Notes under the pieces: model-generated
Seen by the model: the letters and a program-made list of their open reading frames with translations, nothing else
Databases searched by the model: none
What the model was told of the DNA's origin: nothing
DNA from: Eucalyptus grandis
Taxonomy: Eukaryota > Streptophyta > Magnoliopsida > Myrtales > Myrtaceae
DNA: 64,000 bases
Assembly (NCBI RefSeq): GCF_016545825.1
Contig: NC_052613.1
Span: forward strand, 40,902,112-40,966,111
Direction of reading: 5' to 3'
Part shown: positions 44,101 through 55,651 of the stretch, piece after piece
Layout: every line of letters begins with the position of its first letter
Numbering within the stretch: position 1 is the stretch's first letter
Made by a program: the position numbers and the translations under genes

Positions 44101-46169
44101 CAAAAAAGAAGAAAAGAAAGATGGGCGGCTCGTGCGCGGAGTACAGGAGAGAGGACAGAGAGAGGGCACGCGGAGAAGATAGAAACCATGTAGTTGACAT
44201 TTGATTAACTGAAGAGAGATTTGGTGTTTCAGTTTACTTATTGTTATCGGACCAATGAAGATGTCATTGACAGATAAAGATGCATTCAGCTTGATCTCTT
44301 TCATTTTATTACCCAATTGTGTTTTCTCGTTTTTCTCTTCTTTTTCTACTCCTTTTTCAACTTTTTCTTTCCTTTCCTTCCATGAGAAAGTTCCAAAAGT
44401 TTGGATAAGCTAGGGGACAAGGTCAGGTGGTATCAAAATAAGTGGAAGAGCCTCAGTAATCCAGAAGAAATGTCATCGTTCAGTTTGTTATTATTTAAAA
44501 AAGTTCTTTTCAATGTTTCATGCGTTGCAAATAATTTGCTCATCATATGTAAAGGATGTAGTCTTAGAGCATAGGTCACGTGGTCCACCAAGTTAACTGG
44601 GGTGGAGTAGAGTTATTTTCTTCTACTCATTTAACTCGTTACATAGGATTTCTCTCTCTCTCTCTCTATTTTTATTTTTGATAACTCATACCATACTTTT
44701 ACTCAATCATCTATGATATACATGAAAACTTACTAGTTGAATCTCGATAAGTACCAATATAGAAGGTTTTGAGGTTGTGATCTATAAAATTTGACCTGAT
44801 GAGACGTCTGTAGGCATGTACAATTTTGAATAGAAGAGAAATAGCAGGTCAATAAACAACAAAAAGGAAAAGAGGAGAGGGAAGGCTTTGTCTACTTGAT
44901 GTCACTAGAAAATTTTAATTGGATGATTTGTAGTCAATAGGACGAGGCTTTGTGAACCTGAAACGTGTTTTCATGAGTAATTCATTGAAAAACCATACCT
45001 TCTGCAAAGCATGGCCATCCAACCTAGTGTTTGATGGGTAGGGTGGTTATTTAGTTTAGCATTGTCTAGGCCTGGTACTTTTTCGATACTATGACATTGT
45101 TTCTCATTTTCTTTTCCTTTTTCTTTTATTGTGTCATGAGGAAGATTATATTTTAAATGGATGTCAGACCCATAAAATATCCTATTAACCTCATGTACCT
45201 AGTGAGGTTTGAGCTAAAACTCGGTTTGTTGGTACCAACATGAATTGTTTGCAGTGGTTAGTGAGGAAAACCGAACTTATGTTGTGCATGTTACCCCCAC
45301 ACATTTTTCTATTCCTTAAGATTTTCTATTCTAAAAAAAACAATGGAAATCTAATTGGTGGATGATCTATTTGTACATCCTCCCTACTTTTGGGCAGTTT
45401 GAAAGTCACTTAAAATAGGAATTAAAGTAGTCGATCACTCCAGAATTTATTTTTCAATCGTGAAGATTTTATTTCAGGTAGAGTGTAAAGTCAATTTCTG
45501 CCACTCTTTTGAATTTTGATTCGTAGGTTGACTCTTGGCTTTAACTTCCACAATAATTTAGCCGATTGTATGCTTGAAAAGTTCTTAATTTCGCTGGATT
45601 GGGAACAGATTAGTTTTCATCAAAATTGTGAAATACCTATGAAACATATTGTTTCATTATCCTTCTTGTATAACTATGCTAAATAGAAAGGGGAAAAGGA
45701 AGAGGGAAGGCTTATCTATTGATTTATAACTAGCCTTGGTCAATTTCTGGTAATAACATGTTTATCTATCTTGGAAGCTTTTATCTAAGGCAGATTAGGC
45801 ACCAAGCACGTAGAATATCTTATTTATCTCATGTAGCAGGTATGGTATGAGTTAATGACCAGGGGGATGTTGCTTCGATATGAAAATGTTTGCATTTGGT
45901 GATGTGAGAAATTCCCACGAGATTTATATTTTTATATGATACTGGTTCCTTTTATATATAGATCATTTATCGTATTTCCATCTCAACAAACGCAGTTGGA
46001 CCTATATATTTGACTTTCATAAGTATCTTTCGAGAAATTTAGAAGAGCCTCTATCTGTGTTCTTGCACATAGTATTCATTGACAGAGATTAAACACAACT
46101 GGTTGGTTTGATTGCATAATTTTATCATCTTATTCCTTTTTTCAAACTTTCTTGCAAGATTGATTGCAG
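44101..46169. other. No gene seen; old internal repeat
   Basis: The sequence is mostly AT-rich with a CT tract near 44650-44670. 44990-45170 is a diverged copy of 46600-46780 (ACCTTCTGCA..AGC, GTGTTTGATGGGTAG/TTGGTG). Short frames around 44100-44300 are not repeated elsewhere and I do not support them. Confidence 0.5.
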
Positions 46170-46183
46170 TTTTATTTTTCAGG

Positions 46184-46270
46184 AGTCGTGCTTCGATTGG
46201 ATATGTTCATGATTCGGAGGAGGCTTGTGAAATTGTGAAGACGACTCGCATCATACTTGTCAACATGTAG
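46184..46270 (+). other. Conserved short frame after a possible splice acceptor, Q copy 1
   Basis: After a TTATTTTTCAG acceptor-like run the frame reads RSRASIGYVHDSEEACEIVK, then TTRIILVNM and a TAG. The same frame in Q copy 2 stays open further (to 59919). I do not recognise the family. It may be a captured exon. Confidence 0.35.
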
Positions 46271-47112
46271 GGATGGAACTATCATACATTTTTAGTGGGT
46301 CAATGCCCTAAAGACAGTAAGATAAGGTATTTCATTTAACAAAAAAAGTATAAAGATGCGATCGAGCTATTTATTGATTTGAAGTAGTTTTTCTACGCAA
46401 AGTCTGACTTGAAATCAACGCTTTGACATTGAATCGTGAATGTGAACAAAATTCGGTTTCAAATCCCTATGCTCAAGCTCAACTCAATATAGTATATACG
46501 GCTCGAAATCGAACTCGATTCAACTCCATTATTAAAAGCTCAATTCTACTCATTTAACTTGTTACGTAAGATGTTTCTTTCTATTTTTCCTAATCATATA
46601 CTATACCTTCTGCATAGCCTGGTCATGCCATTCGATTGCTTTATCTTCCGACTCTATCAAGCCTCGTGTTTGATTGGTGGTGTGGTCGTCTAGTAGTGCA
46701 ATGTCTAAGCCCGATAATTTTTTTATAATTGTTTATCTTTTTACTTTTCTGTTTTTTGCGTCATAAAGAAGTTTATAGTACATGGGAAAGACAAAATACT
46801 GATTTTGATTTCTTGCAAGTTAGCGCATGGTCCCTTAGAGGGCAACAAGGCTAAGCCTAATTACATCGATGAACAATGGAAGTTACTAAGAAGGCAATGT
46901 GGGGTTTCATTAGGCGTCATCAGTTGGATTTTATTTCTTTAGATAAACCATAAGGATCCCATCCCACTGCTCCTTTTGCTCTTCCAATTTCCATCTTTTG
47001 GCAATGGAAAACAGTAGCCACAACAAAACCGATATAAATTAAGGAATCGTTAGCTAGATCCTATGAGAAACAATTGATGTCGTCTCATCCATTGATCGTC
47101 AAACTCTCAAGA

Positions 47113-47400
47113 TTATATGTCACAATCGCACTTCCATTCACTCACGGAACACTTCCTGGATATGTCCTTCCTCGGCACTTCATTTCGAGTTGGGATTAAT
47201 AGTTCCCCAGTACAGATTGGAGTACGAAGCCCACCCAAAAAATCAAATAAAATAATCCGTTCTATTTTGCCAGTATCACTAGCTGACTTAGTTCCGATGA
47301 CTCTCTTCAGAATATGAGGCAATAATAGAGCAAATATGTCAAACGGTTCTCCACCAAGAGCAAGGACTCTTTTATTATGTTGGATTGATTGGTCGATTTA
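47113..47400 (-). other. Conserved open frame of unknown function, Q copy 1
   Basis: The minus-strand frame includes GGEPFDIFALLLPHILKRV, then GTKSASDTGKIERIILFDFL and GELLIPTRNEVPRKDISRK, ending WKCDCDI-stop. Copy 2 at about 60735-61000 has the same order of residues. I do not recognise a domain; it could be an exon or a transposon relic. Confidence 0.3.
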
Positions 47401-47693
47401 CGACATTTTGTATAGAAATTACGAAAAAATGCAAATAATTATAATTCGTTATAATTCAAAAATTTATTTATTGATGACCATAAAACTGCTCATGTATTAT
47501 AAGAAGAAATTCGAAAAAGCCTCTAACACAAAAGTTATTCATTGCATCGAATCTCCAACATTGTATAGTAGATTAGACGATCTATCACCATGCATTATTC
47601 AAGTTTCACACTCAAACATAAATACAAGCTTCTAAATTCATAAGCATTCAATAAGATAAGAAAGACTATTGTAATTTATGTCTCATTTATTGT

Positions 47694-48335
47694 CTAGATT
47701 AGACAAGCCGGTACTCTTCCATGCTTGCACTTCTCACCCCACCAGCCATTGCCACCCCAACACTTCGCCGCCGCCTCCGCCGCTGCCTTTGCCTCCGCCG
47801 CCGCCGCCTCCCTCGCCGCCTTTGCCTCCGCCGCCGCCTTTGCCGCTTCCTCCCCGCCGCCTTTGCCTCTGCCGCCGCCTCCACCGCTTCCTCCCCCGCC
47901 GCCTTTGCCTCCACCGCCGCCTCCCCGCCGCCTTTGCCCCCGCCCCCGCCTTTGCCACCCCCGCCTTTGCCTCCCCGCTGCCTTCGTTGCCACCCCCGCC
48001 TCCGCCGCCGCTACCGCTGCCGCCGCCTCCGCCTCCGCCGCCTTCTCCACCGCCACCTCCGCCGCCGCCTTCACTCGCCTCCGGATGTAGTAGAAAAGGA
48101 AACCACAAAGCATGATGACAACAATGACTACACCAACAATAACCAACGTTGGAATGTTATTGTCATCGGATGATACGGAATTCGGATCGATCCATCCCAA
48201 TGGAGGAGGAAAGTTCTGGAAACTCGGATGAATTTGTGGATAGTTACTATTCTCCATCAAGAAAACTCTATGGGGGTAGTTCAATGCGAGCGGTGAGTCT
48301 ACAAACATATTATGAAGCATCAATCCGAGAGCCAA
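47694..48335 (-). CDS. Putative single-pass membrane protein with Ala/Glu- and Gly-rich tail, Q copy 1
   Basis: The frame is 213 codons from an ATG at 48333-48335. The N-terminal 60 residues (MALGLMLHNMFVDSPLALNY, then PPLGWIDPNSVSSDDNN) precede a strong membrane helix (TLVIVGVVIVVIMLCGFLFY) and a YIRRR stop-transfer cluster at about residues 64-88. The tail is then triplet-encoded: KAAAEVAVEKAAEAEAAAAV at first, Gly-rich in the middle, AKAAAEAKAAREAAAAEA near the end. The opposite strand is also open as a proline-rich frame, so strand choice rests on the N-terminal part being open in both Q copies. No family recognised; no upstream exon or promoter is proven. Confidence 0.35.
   Translation of the reverse strand: MALGLMLHNMFVDSPLALNYPHRVFLMENSNYPQIHPSFQNFPPPLGWIDPNSVSSDDNNIPTLVIVGVVIVVIMLCGFLFYYIRRRVKAAAEVAVEKAAEAEAAAAVAAAEAGVATKAAGRQRRGWQRRGRGQRRRGGGGGGKGGGGGSGGGGGRGKGGGEEAAKAAAEAKAAREAAAAEAKAAAEAAAKCWGGNGWWGEKCKHGRVPACLI
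47745..48075. repeat. GCC/CCT triplet expansion, Q copy 1
   Basis: Over 300 bp of CCGCCGCCT-like triplets with periodic TTTGCCTCC. It ends at the CGGATGTAGTAG landmark shared with Q copy 2, whose expansion has a different repeat. Confidence 0.95.
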
Positions 48336-48984
48336 TTTACTCTTTTATCATGATGAATTGATCATATGGTCCGAGCGCGAGATTGAAATGATTCAAGATG
48401 GAATTCAGCGAGATATAATATGAGTGGAAGTAGGTGCTTGCACATATACCTTCACAAGAAGAACCAAGAAAATCGGTGAATGATGTTGCGCCAATGCTTA
48501 CATGATTTGCAAAGAAGTGAGAATTTTTGCCTGGTGGAGCATAGCCCTATATATGCCCCGCGCCGCTACCTCCCTCACAGGGTGGGTTGGGTAAGTGTTT
48601 TAATCAATGCATCACCTGTCTTTTTTGAGGGTGTAGTGTAATAATTGAAGCATCTGGACAAATAGTTGGGAAATTTTATTCACGTGCCAAAGATCGTAAA
48701 AATTATCAAAAGAATCATAAATCTATTATAATTGTACTAATTAAATTATAAATATTTTTTAATCAATTAAGTGCTAAATATTTTATATTTATATCAATTC
48801 AATTTGTCCGATCAAAATTGGCTACCCAACACTAAAATGAACACCGTCGGTGCTTGACGTGGATAATTTTTAATAATATTTGAATATTTTTTCGATTTGT
48901 ATTCCTATTTTTCTTTTTATATTTTTTTTTCCTTTTCTCTTTCTTTCTTTTTTTTTTCTTCACTCCCTTCTTCCTTCGGCTGGT

Positions 48985-49115
48985 TGCCAGCGACCACTAG
49001 AAATGAAGCTCCAGGAAGAACAGGACGAACTTCAACTACTGTCTAGGCTCGATCAGGTCTTCATGTGTGATGGTCCGGAGCTGGGATTTAGGCCCATTGA
49101 AATGATATACATGTT
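48985..49115. repeat. Old copy of the HAD 5' region, Q copy 1
   Basis: GAAATGAAGCTCCAGGAAGA and GGGCCCATTGAAATGAT correspond to parts of the HAD leader at 55573-55720 and 20634-20765. No HAD exon follows on the minus side; instead a long pyrimidine tract (48880-48975) begins. Confidence 0.65.
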
Positions 49116-50801
49116 TGACTATTCTGACTATTCACAATCTAAGGTGGTAAGATTTTGGTGAAGGGCCAAGAAAAACAATCAGGTCTGAAATGAGAAATTA
49201 TTATATGCTCTACAAAACGTGTGACCCAATATCATCTTGATCGTTAATCCAATAGATCTCGCTATGGCCCCCGGGATCAATTGTTGAACTGGTTTCGACA
49301 TGAGATTTATAGAACATACAATAACATTTCATGCACAATGGGGTTACAGACGTGACCTAAAAAATAAATTCACTCTACTATCCAAAATAAAGTCCAGAAA
49401 AACTTATTTTAGAGCCGACCTGCTAAGGATATAAGAGACCCACTGCCAATTTGTTTCTATTTCGAGTATTGTAAAAACGTAGGAAAATGTTCTAAAATCC
49501 TCCTGAACTTAAACTGTCTTAGATGGACACATCAAAAAGTCACTAATCTCACTCCTCGTGTTGGTTCATTCTTGCCTACATCTCTCTTATATGGTCATGG
49601 GACTCATGTCCGAACAATACTAAAAAACAGCCATGTCGCCAGCTAATTAGAACGATGGAATTAAACGATGAAACGTGGGGAAAACGACGTAATGGCAAAG
49701 TCCGTCGTCTTGTCACAGTCGGCCACGATCGTGTGTGTTTAGAATCTTATCCTTCGGACTTGATTCGCCATCACATCATTTTTAACCCCCAACTTTCGGA
49801 CTCTTGGGTCTGTTGCTACCCCTGTGTCGCAATAATGATCCAATGCCACAAGAAAAGACCACTAGATAGATCCGACAAATGCATAAATTGAATCTAATAA
49901 AAAATCAATTCAAATTGACATATTTTATTCATTTTGACTCATTTTCATACAATAAAAATCAACTTACTCATACACGACCTCACTCATATTTGACTTGACC
50001 TATATATATAAAACACTTCCATATTTAACCTAATTTAAGAAAATTCATACTCAAACTAAAGTGAGAGTAATTTATGAATTTAATTAACACCCATATTATT
50101 TTAAGTTTAAATCATTCATATAATTAAAAAAAAAATAGACTTATAGCCCATTTTAATAGGTCTCTCATCAAATAAACATGATATCCTGACATTTATGGAA
50201 AATTGTCCCAATTATGTCACATTGCATATACATGTAAGAAGGAAGATTGGGACATCTCCCAAAAATCAAGTACGTCATCGACATTGCATCAGTTGAGAAA
50301 AGAGCAAGAAGAACCATAAATTATATGTTCAATTCTACTTGATTCAAATGGGATGTTGCCTGCCTTTGGGGAAGGACATACATGAAACGCAATAACCAAA
50401 ATGCACAGAAGACTAGCGACTAATAGTCACTAATAAAGATATGGAAAAACACATAATGGAAAGATTGTGTTGGATTCCAAAGAATTGATAATGTTCAAAT
50501 ACCACCGAAAGAAAAAGGCATCTTTTGTGTCAAGACCGCTCTCCTTTCTCAAGATAAAGTTGACAGTGTCCTCCACAGTGTCTAGGACCTGCATAGGTAA
50601 ACATAAAAGAGTTCAATTGGGGTAAGCAATTTTTGGATGCACTTTTAATCTTGGAAAATTTGGAGAGAAGACATATTCCCCATAAAAGTTGCTTTCAATT
50701 GGGCATATTTTGGAAATACTGACATTTTGCTAGGCTGAAGAAGGAAAAGGTTCAGTCATGTTTCATCCAACCAATTTAGAATTGACCGATCACCCAAAGT
50801 A

Positions 50802-51886
50802 GGGAAAATTCCAAATAAGGATTTGAAATGGACCAATTTTCTCAAATAAGAACCCAAAATTAATTTTATGCCAGATAAAGACCTAAGGTGAACCCATTAT
50901 CTCAAATAAGGATTCGAAGTAGTTGAATCAATTCCAAATAAGAACCTAAGTTTGCTAGTCAACTAAATATTCGTCGGCCATCAAGCATGTAACATTTCTA
51001 ACGACAGGAGTTTGGGCAATTTTGTCCAAAAAAGTTATAAGGAAAAGGGAATTCCAAATAAGGATCTGAAGTAGATCAATTTTCTCAAATAAGGACTTGA
51101 AATTAACTTTATGTCAGATAAAGACCTAAAGTGAACTCATTGTCTTAAATAAGAACCCGAAGTGGTTGAATCAATTCCAAATAAGAACCTGAGCTTTGTC
51201 GGCTATCAAGCATGTGACAATTCTGACGATGGAAGTTTGGACAATTTTGTCCAAAAAAATTATAAGGAAAATTCACAAATCCTAAAATAGCAAAAAAAAA
51301 CCATAGGTTTTCTACGGTCTTCCCGTTCCTTGTACCCGTCCCCTACAAAGTCAAAGACCAAAAAGTTCTCCCCATTCCTTGTACCTATCCTTCACAAAGT
51401 CGAAGACCCAAATTCTCCACCTATTGAAGCACGCATTAAAAAACAAGAAGAAAACCATTTCTTTGTTTGTTTGCGGAGACCCAAATTCTCCGCCAATCGA
51501 GCAAGGCGAGGAGCGACGAGAATCGAGTCACGATGACAACCAAGCAGCGATTTGGTTGAGGAATAGCGAGGGAGAAGAAAGAAGAAAACGTAAACATCTA
51601 AATAAATAACCTAAACTTAATTAATTTAGAATTTTCCATTTTTTTACAATCACAAATTTCTAACAAAATTGCCCCTATTTTAATCGATGGAAAATGTTTG
51701 CTGACGAGCTAAGGTCTTTAATAGAAATTAACTTAATTACTTCGGATTCTTATTTGACACAAAATTCACTTTAGATCATTCTTTGAAACAATTAATCCAC
51801 TTCGGGTCCTTATTTGACACAAAGTTCACTTTAGGTTTTTATTTGAGAAAATTGATTCACTTTGGGTCCTTATTTGGAATTTTCTC
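50802..51886. mobile_element. MULE-type element with 9-bp target duplication
   Basis: CCCAAAGTA lies on both sides (50793-50801, 51887-51895), and copies A and B show the empty site. Ends are inverted repeats starting GGGAAAATTCCAAATAAGGA and continuing for 50 or more bp with CAATTTTCTCAAATAA. A second, inner copy of the left end starts near 51052. The centre (51290-51610) has two related segments (CCTTGTACC, CACAAAGTC, AGACCCAAATTCTCC) but no transposase. Confidence 0.85.
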
Positions 51887-51957
51887 CCCAAAGTATAGCA
51901 AATCAAGGTACATAAGTATGGGAGGATTATCCACGCTGACAGCTCAAAACCACTTGA

Positions 51958-53695
51958 GGCCATGTTTGGTTCATTGCTCTGGAATCATGAAAAGGAATCT
52001 CAATCTAAGCAATCGAATTCCTAGATGTGGGGTTCATTCTCTATTGTCCGGTTTCAATATACAAATGGAGGGAGAAACGTCAGATGTGAGATGCAAAGTG
52101 AGGTAAAAACATGTCAGAAATGGAATGTGAAATATTTCTCCAATCCACATATCCAAAGTGGCTAATGAAAAACTAGGGATAGAAACAGAATGAAGAACCA
52201 CATACGATCCCCAACAATTTCCCGATTATTGTCATCTAAAATGATCATACAATTCACACAAGCATTTCACAAACACATTACATATAGCTCCTCAAGATAT
52301 TGTGAGTCAAGCATTTCACACATAATCTGCAACAATGAAGATAAAGCCATTCCCATGTAACTTCTGTTAAATTAATGTCTCAAATTTGAATTCGTATAAC
52401 GATTTGATGAATCGAATTTATTGATAAAGATTTCTCAAGTAGATTTTAAATTGGATGAATAAGCCCTTCTTTTTTTGGATTCCTTATATTTGCACAAAGG
52501 AGTAAATAAAATAAAGAAAAAAAATTAAGGGTTATCTACTCTCTCTTTTTTTTTTTTTTTTTTTGTACATGCAGAAGAAGGCAGAAGAAGAATTGATATT
52601 GGAGAAAAGAATCCAAGGTGGGGCAAAGTCAAAGTTTTGATTTTGGGCACACACACAATATAAAAGGCATGTTTTCAGCGGAAAAGGAAAGTGAAGCCCT
52701 ACAAAAAAAAAAAAAAAAAAAAAGCCGCACATCCACACGTATAGACGCCGTACAACCCTTGAAGAGGTAGAGAATGCGAAGCTATACATACGTGGATTGG
52801 CGTACATAGAGCATTTTATTTTGACCTTGAATGCGCGGTACTTTGAGCTTGAATGCACGGAAATTTTGTGCAGTAAATTTATGTTCAAGTGAATTGTTTA
52901 TTTATAAACATTTTTAGTTTGGACTTAAATCTAGGTGTGGGAAACACTCAAGCGTGTGAGAGATTGTAAACTCTAATTCTCCAATTATAATGGATTATTT
53001 GCTACTAGTTCTCCCCGTGGACGTAGATACTAATACTCGGACCAAACCACATAAATTTCCGATGTCCTTATTATTTCTCGTTTATTTCTCTAATGATTTT
53101 GCGTTAACATAAATTGCAAGATTCGATCGTGTTCGAGTATTATATTCCAACAACTTCAAACTACTTCACAGCTGTGATATTCTTATCCTTATTGTTTTTT
53201 GAGTCAAAGACCCAATCACGAGAACAAATGGAGTGAATGCAACTCAGCCAAGTGTGTTAATGGAACTTTATATCCCCACCCAAGCCAATGTGATGTACGT
53301 AGTGGCATCTCCATTAACAGACCACACAAGTTTCACAATAGCGAGAGAGAGAAATAATTTCACCTAGTAGAGGAATGTGAGGGCCATGGAATCAAGAGGC
53401 AGGCGAAACTCCCATGGAAGGATTTGAAGATGATGAATGGAGAGAGAGAGAGAGAGAGTTCTGCCTTTCTAGGATTTGAAGATTTATGAATCTCAAGAGT
53501 ACTAAGCGTGTTGGGTTCATGAATGTTTTTTCCTCCTAGGAATCCCAGTACCACCTCTACCCGAGCAATCCAGTTTTGCATTAGGAGTATCCATTAACTA
53601 GGCACTTTGATTATATGATCATAAATCCATCTATAGATGAGCTGCAATAGCATTCCATTTCATGTTTATTACTCCAAGGTGAACCGAACAAGGCC
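51958..53695. mobile_element. PIF/Harbinger-like element, copy C, split by a solo LTR
   Basis: Ends are GGCCATGTTTGGTTCA and CGAACAAGGCC. Subtracting the solo LTR and its duplicated 5 bp leaves about 945 bp, similar to copies A and B. Confidence 0.75.
52365..53152. mobile_element. Solo LTR
   Basis: 788 bp from TGTTAAATTAATG to TATATTCCAACA, flanked by ACTTC (52360-52364, 53153-53157). Copies A and B have one ACTTC at the matching site. No internal retroelement sequence is present, so it arose by LTR-LTR recombination. A 20-base A run lies inside at about 52703. Confidence 0.9.
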
Positions 53696-53869
53696 TAAGT
53701 GATTACACGATATACCATACTTCTGAATGTTTTCATGGTGGAATCAATGATCTGCAGTCTCAACCATGACTTTCCAGAGGATCATGTATCTAAAATCTCT
53801 AAACCAAAGAAGTGAACATGCACATGATTCGCTTACTTAAGAACCTACCATCAACTCACCCCAACGTAC

Positions 53870-53930
53870 ATGCAAGGAGAGATGAGAGAGACAGATAGTT
53901 AGTACATGCATACGCACTCTTCCATGTCTT
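53870..53930. other. Deletion junction of block C
   Basis: Left of 53900 the sequence follows the HAD intron at 11560 and 17600 (GAGAGAGACAGATAG); right of it, the intron at 19515 (TTAGTACATGCA). The four bases ATAG are common to both sides, and about 1.9 kb with HAD exons 5-9 is missing. Confidence 0.8.
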
Positions 53931-55459
53931 TTCAATTCATATAATATAATATAGGTAGTGCATTTCCCTAGTTTCCAAGAAGAAAGCACATGAGATGAAA
54001 GATATTAGATGTGTTCTTTGATATCCACGTACACGTACAAGATGTGTGCATTCAATAAAGTCCAATTTCACAGTTTTGAACCTACTAAATTGTGTACCTA
54101 TAAATAATTCTTGTACAGGAGAATTCTTATTAAGCTAATAATACACATGCACAATATTTTATTTCGTGATCCCAGATTTTAATAATCATGAGTGAGATAG
54201 ATGAAAAAAGCAAATGTTATCGAAAATGCTCAGTCCCGATTTACATTAGCGTGCCACATTTCTCATTGGACATTGGTCATGGAGATAATCCAACAAATCC
54301 TTACCTATTTACCAGTTGTTTAAAAGGTGTGTGGCCCTGTATGACCTGCAAATTATCTTGGTCAAAATATGAGAGAAAAACGAAACAAAGTAGTTCTGGA
54401 CCTTATAACAAGCAAAATCGTGAGGGCAAGCAGATTTTGTAACACAAGAGATGAACTACCTGTGAAGGTAGAATGTTGACTCCTAGTAGTTGACCTAAGC
54501 CCTGGGCTCTTTTGGATTCAGAAAAGCCACCTCCTGCATCAGCCATTGCTATTAGCAGTGTGCAGTAAACATTAATTATCGCTTCGTCAGGAATTAACAA
54601 GTGAAATTAATTATTTCAAGGGAGTAACCTATTATATGATTATAGGTAAGGGCATCTCAAAAGGCGTCACATATTCAAATTGCTTGAATGACTTAAACAT
54701 AAGATAGCGGCAATCTCAAAATCATCAAAACGATTACTGTTAGATCTTAAAAGTACCAATACTTGCTGAAAGTGAATAATCAACCACAATAAGCGTATGA
54801 TGCCCAGGATGCAACTTGAAAACTTTAGTTTGACCATCATATCACGGCACTCACCGGTGATGACTCTATAGGAACGGTCACATTCGCTAACACACATCGA
54901 AAGTGAGAAATGTAATAGTAAAGGTTACTAACACATTTAAGCAATTTCGAACACTCACCATTTGTTAAGAACACGAAAGGTATCTTCAAATTTCCTGAAA
55001 AGATGTAGAACATAAAGTAAGTGATAGCAGTTTACAAATACCAGATACGAATCTCGATATCCGCCGCCCTTTACTGTCCATCAGAAATTTCGGTAGCAAT
55101 CAGTTCGCAACGTAGAACATTGGAAGACAGATGAAACAGCACGATCGCCAGCATGAGACAAGCCTCGCAGGTATATCAGCAAGCGATGGCGAAAGCTTTA
55201 GCAGAATCGTCGTACAATCTCCTCAGCGCGCGGGGAGAACCGCGGACGGGAGTGTGACCGAGGAGGACCACGCCGTCGATGTCGAAGGCGATGCCAAACG
55301 AAGGCCTGCACGACGAAACCACGTTTGTCGATTCGATCACGGACTAAAAGAAGAAGAAGAGAAAAAGAGAACATCGGAGAATATCACGAGCGTAGTCGAA
55401 GCATGACCGGAACGCACCGATCCGATTGCGAGCTAAGCCGCGAAAACAAGCGCGAGGCG

Positions 55460-55620
55460 AGCGGGGACGGCTGCTTTCTGCCACGACTCCGCGAGGCGAT
55501 GGTGAAAAGCCGGTGCCTCATTTTCCTGTTCGCGGTGAATCGCTTCGGGAGATCGAGGAGCTCGAATCGCCGGAGATGAAGCTCCAAGAAGAACGGAACG
55601 AGCTTCAACAGTCCATAGAG

Positions 55621-55651
<31 letters not shown>

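Larger units (their letters stand above)
46170..49900. repeat. Duplicated block Q, copy 1
   Basis: Collinear with 59770-63400 over its length, about 13.6 kb downstream in the same orientation. The copies are well matched except at the triplet-rich tail (47700-48075 versus 61280-61545) and a SINE-like insert in copy 2. Confidence 0.85.
50530..55343 (-). pseudogene. HAD-superfamily IIA hydrolase, copy C: exons 1-4 and 10
   Basis: Reading leftwards: exon 1 core 55202-55343 (RPSFGIAFDIDGVVLLGHTP, then RALRRLYDDS; FDIDGV holds the Asp nucleophile), exon 2 at 54959-54994 (NLKIPFVFLTN, HAD motif II), exon 3 at 54460-54533 (GGGFSESKRAQGLGQLLGV) and exon 4 at 54305-54345 (VIQGHTPFKQLVNR). A Ser/Arg-rich frame starting MRHRLFTIASRSRG near 55520 may be a mitochondrial presequence, but the join to exon 1 is not resolved. 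The donor of exon 1 reads CTAAAG where GTAAAG is expected. Exons 5-9, including motif IV, are deleted at about 53895-53900. Exon 10 remains at about 50530-50587 (VLDTVEDTVNFILRKESG), with one base lost at its stop. It is the only copy that shows what the missing first exons of B looked like. Confidence 0.9.

Noticed and set aside
47678..48115. Plus-strand proline-rich (extensin-like) frame
   Set aside because: It is a product of the GCC/CCT repeat; there is no signal peptide or SPPPP-type motif order, and the homologous Q copy 2 does not keep it.
48880..49161. 93-codon frame starting in the pyrimidine tract
   Set aside because: The Phe/Leu-rich start is a T/C tract, and the frame is not kept in Q copy 2.
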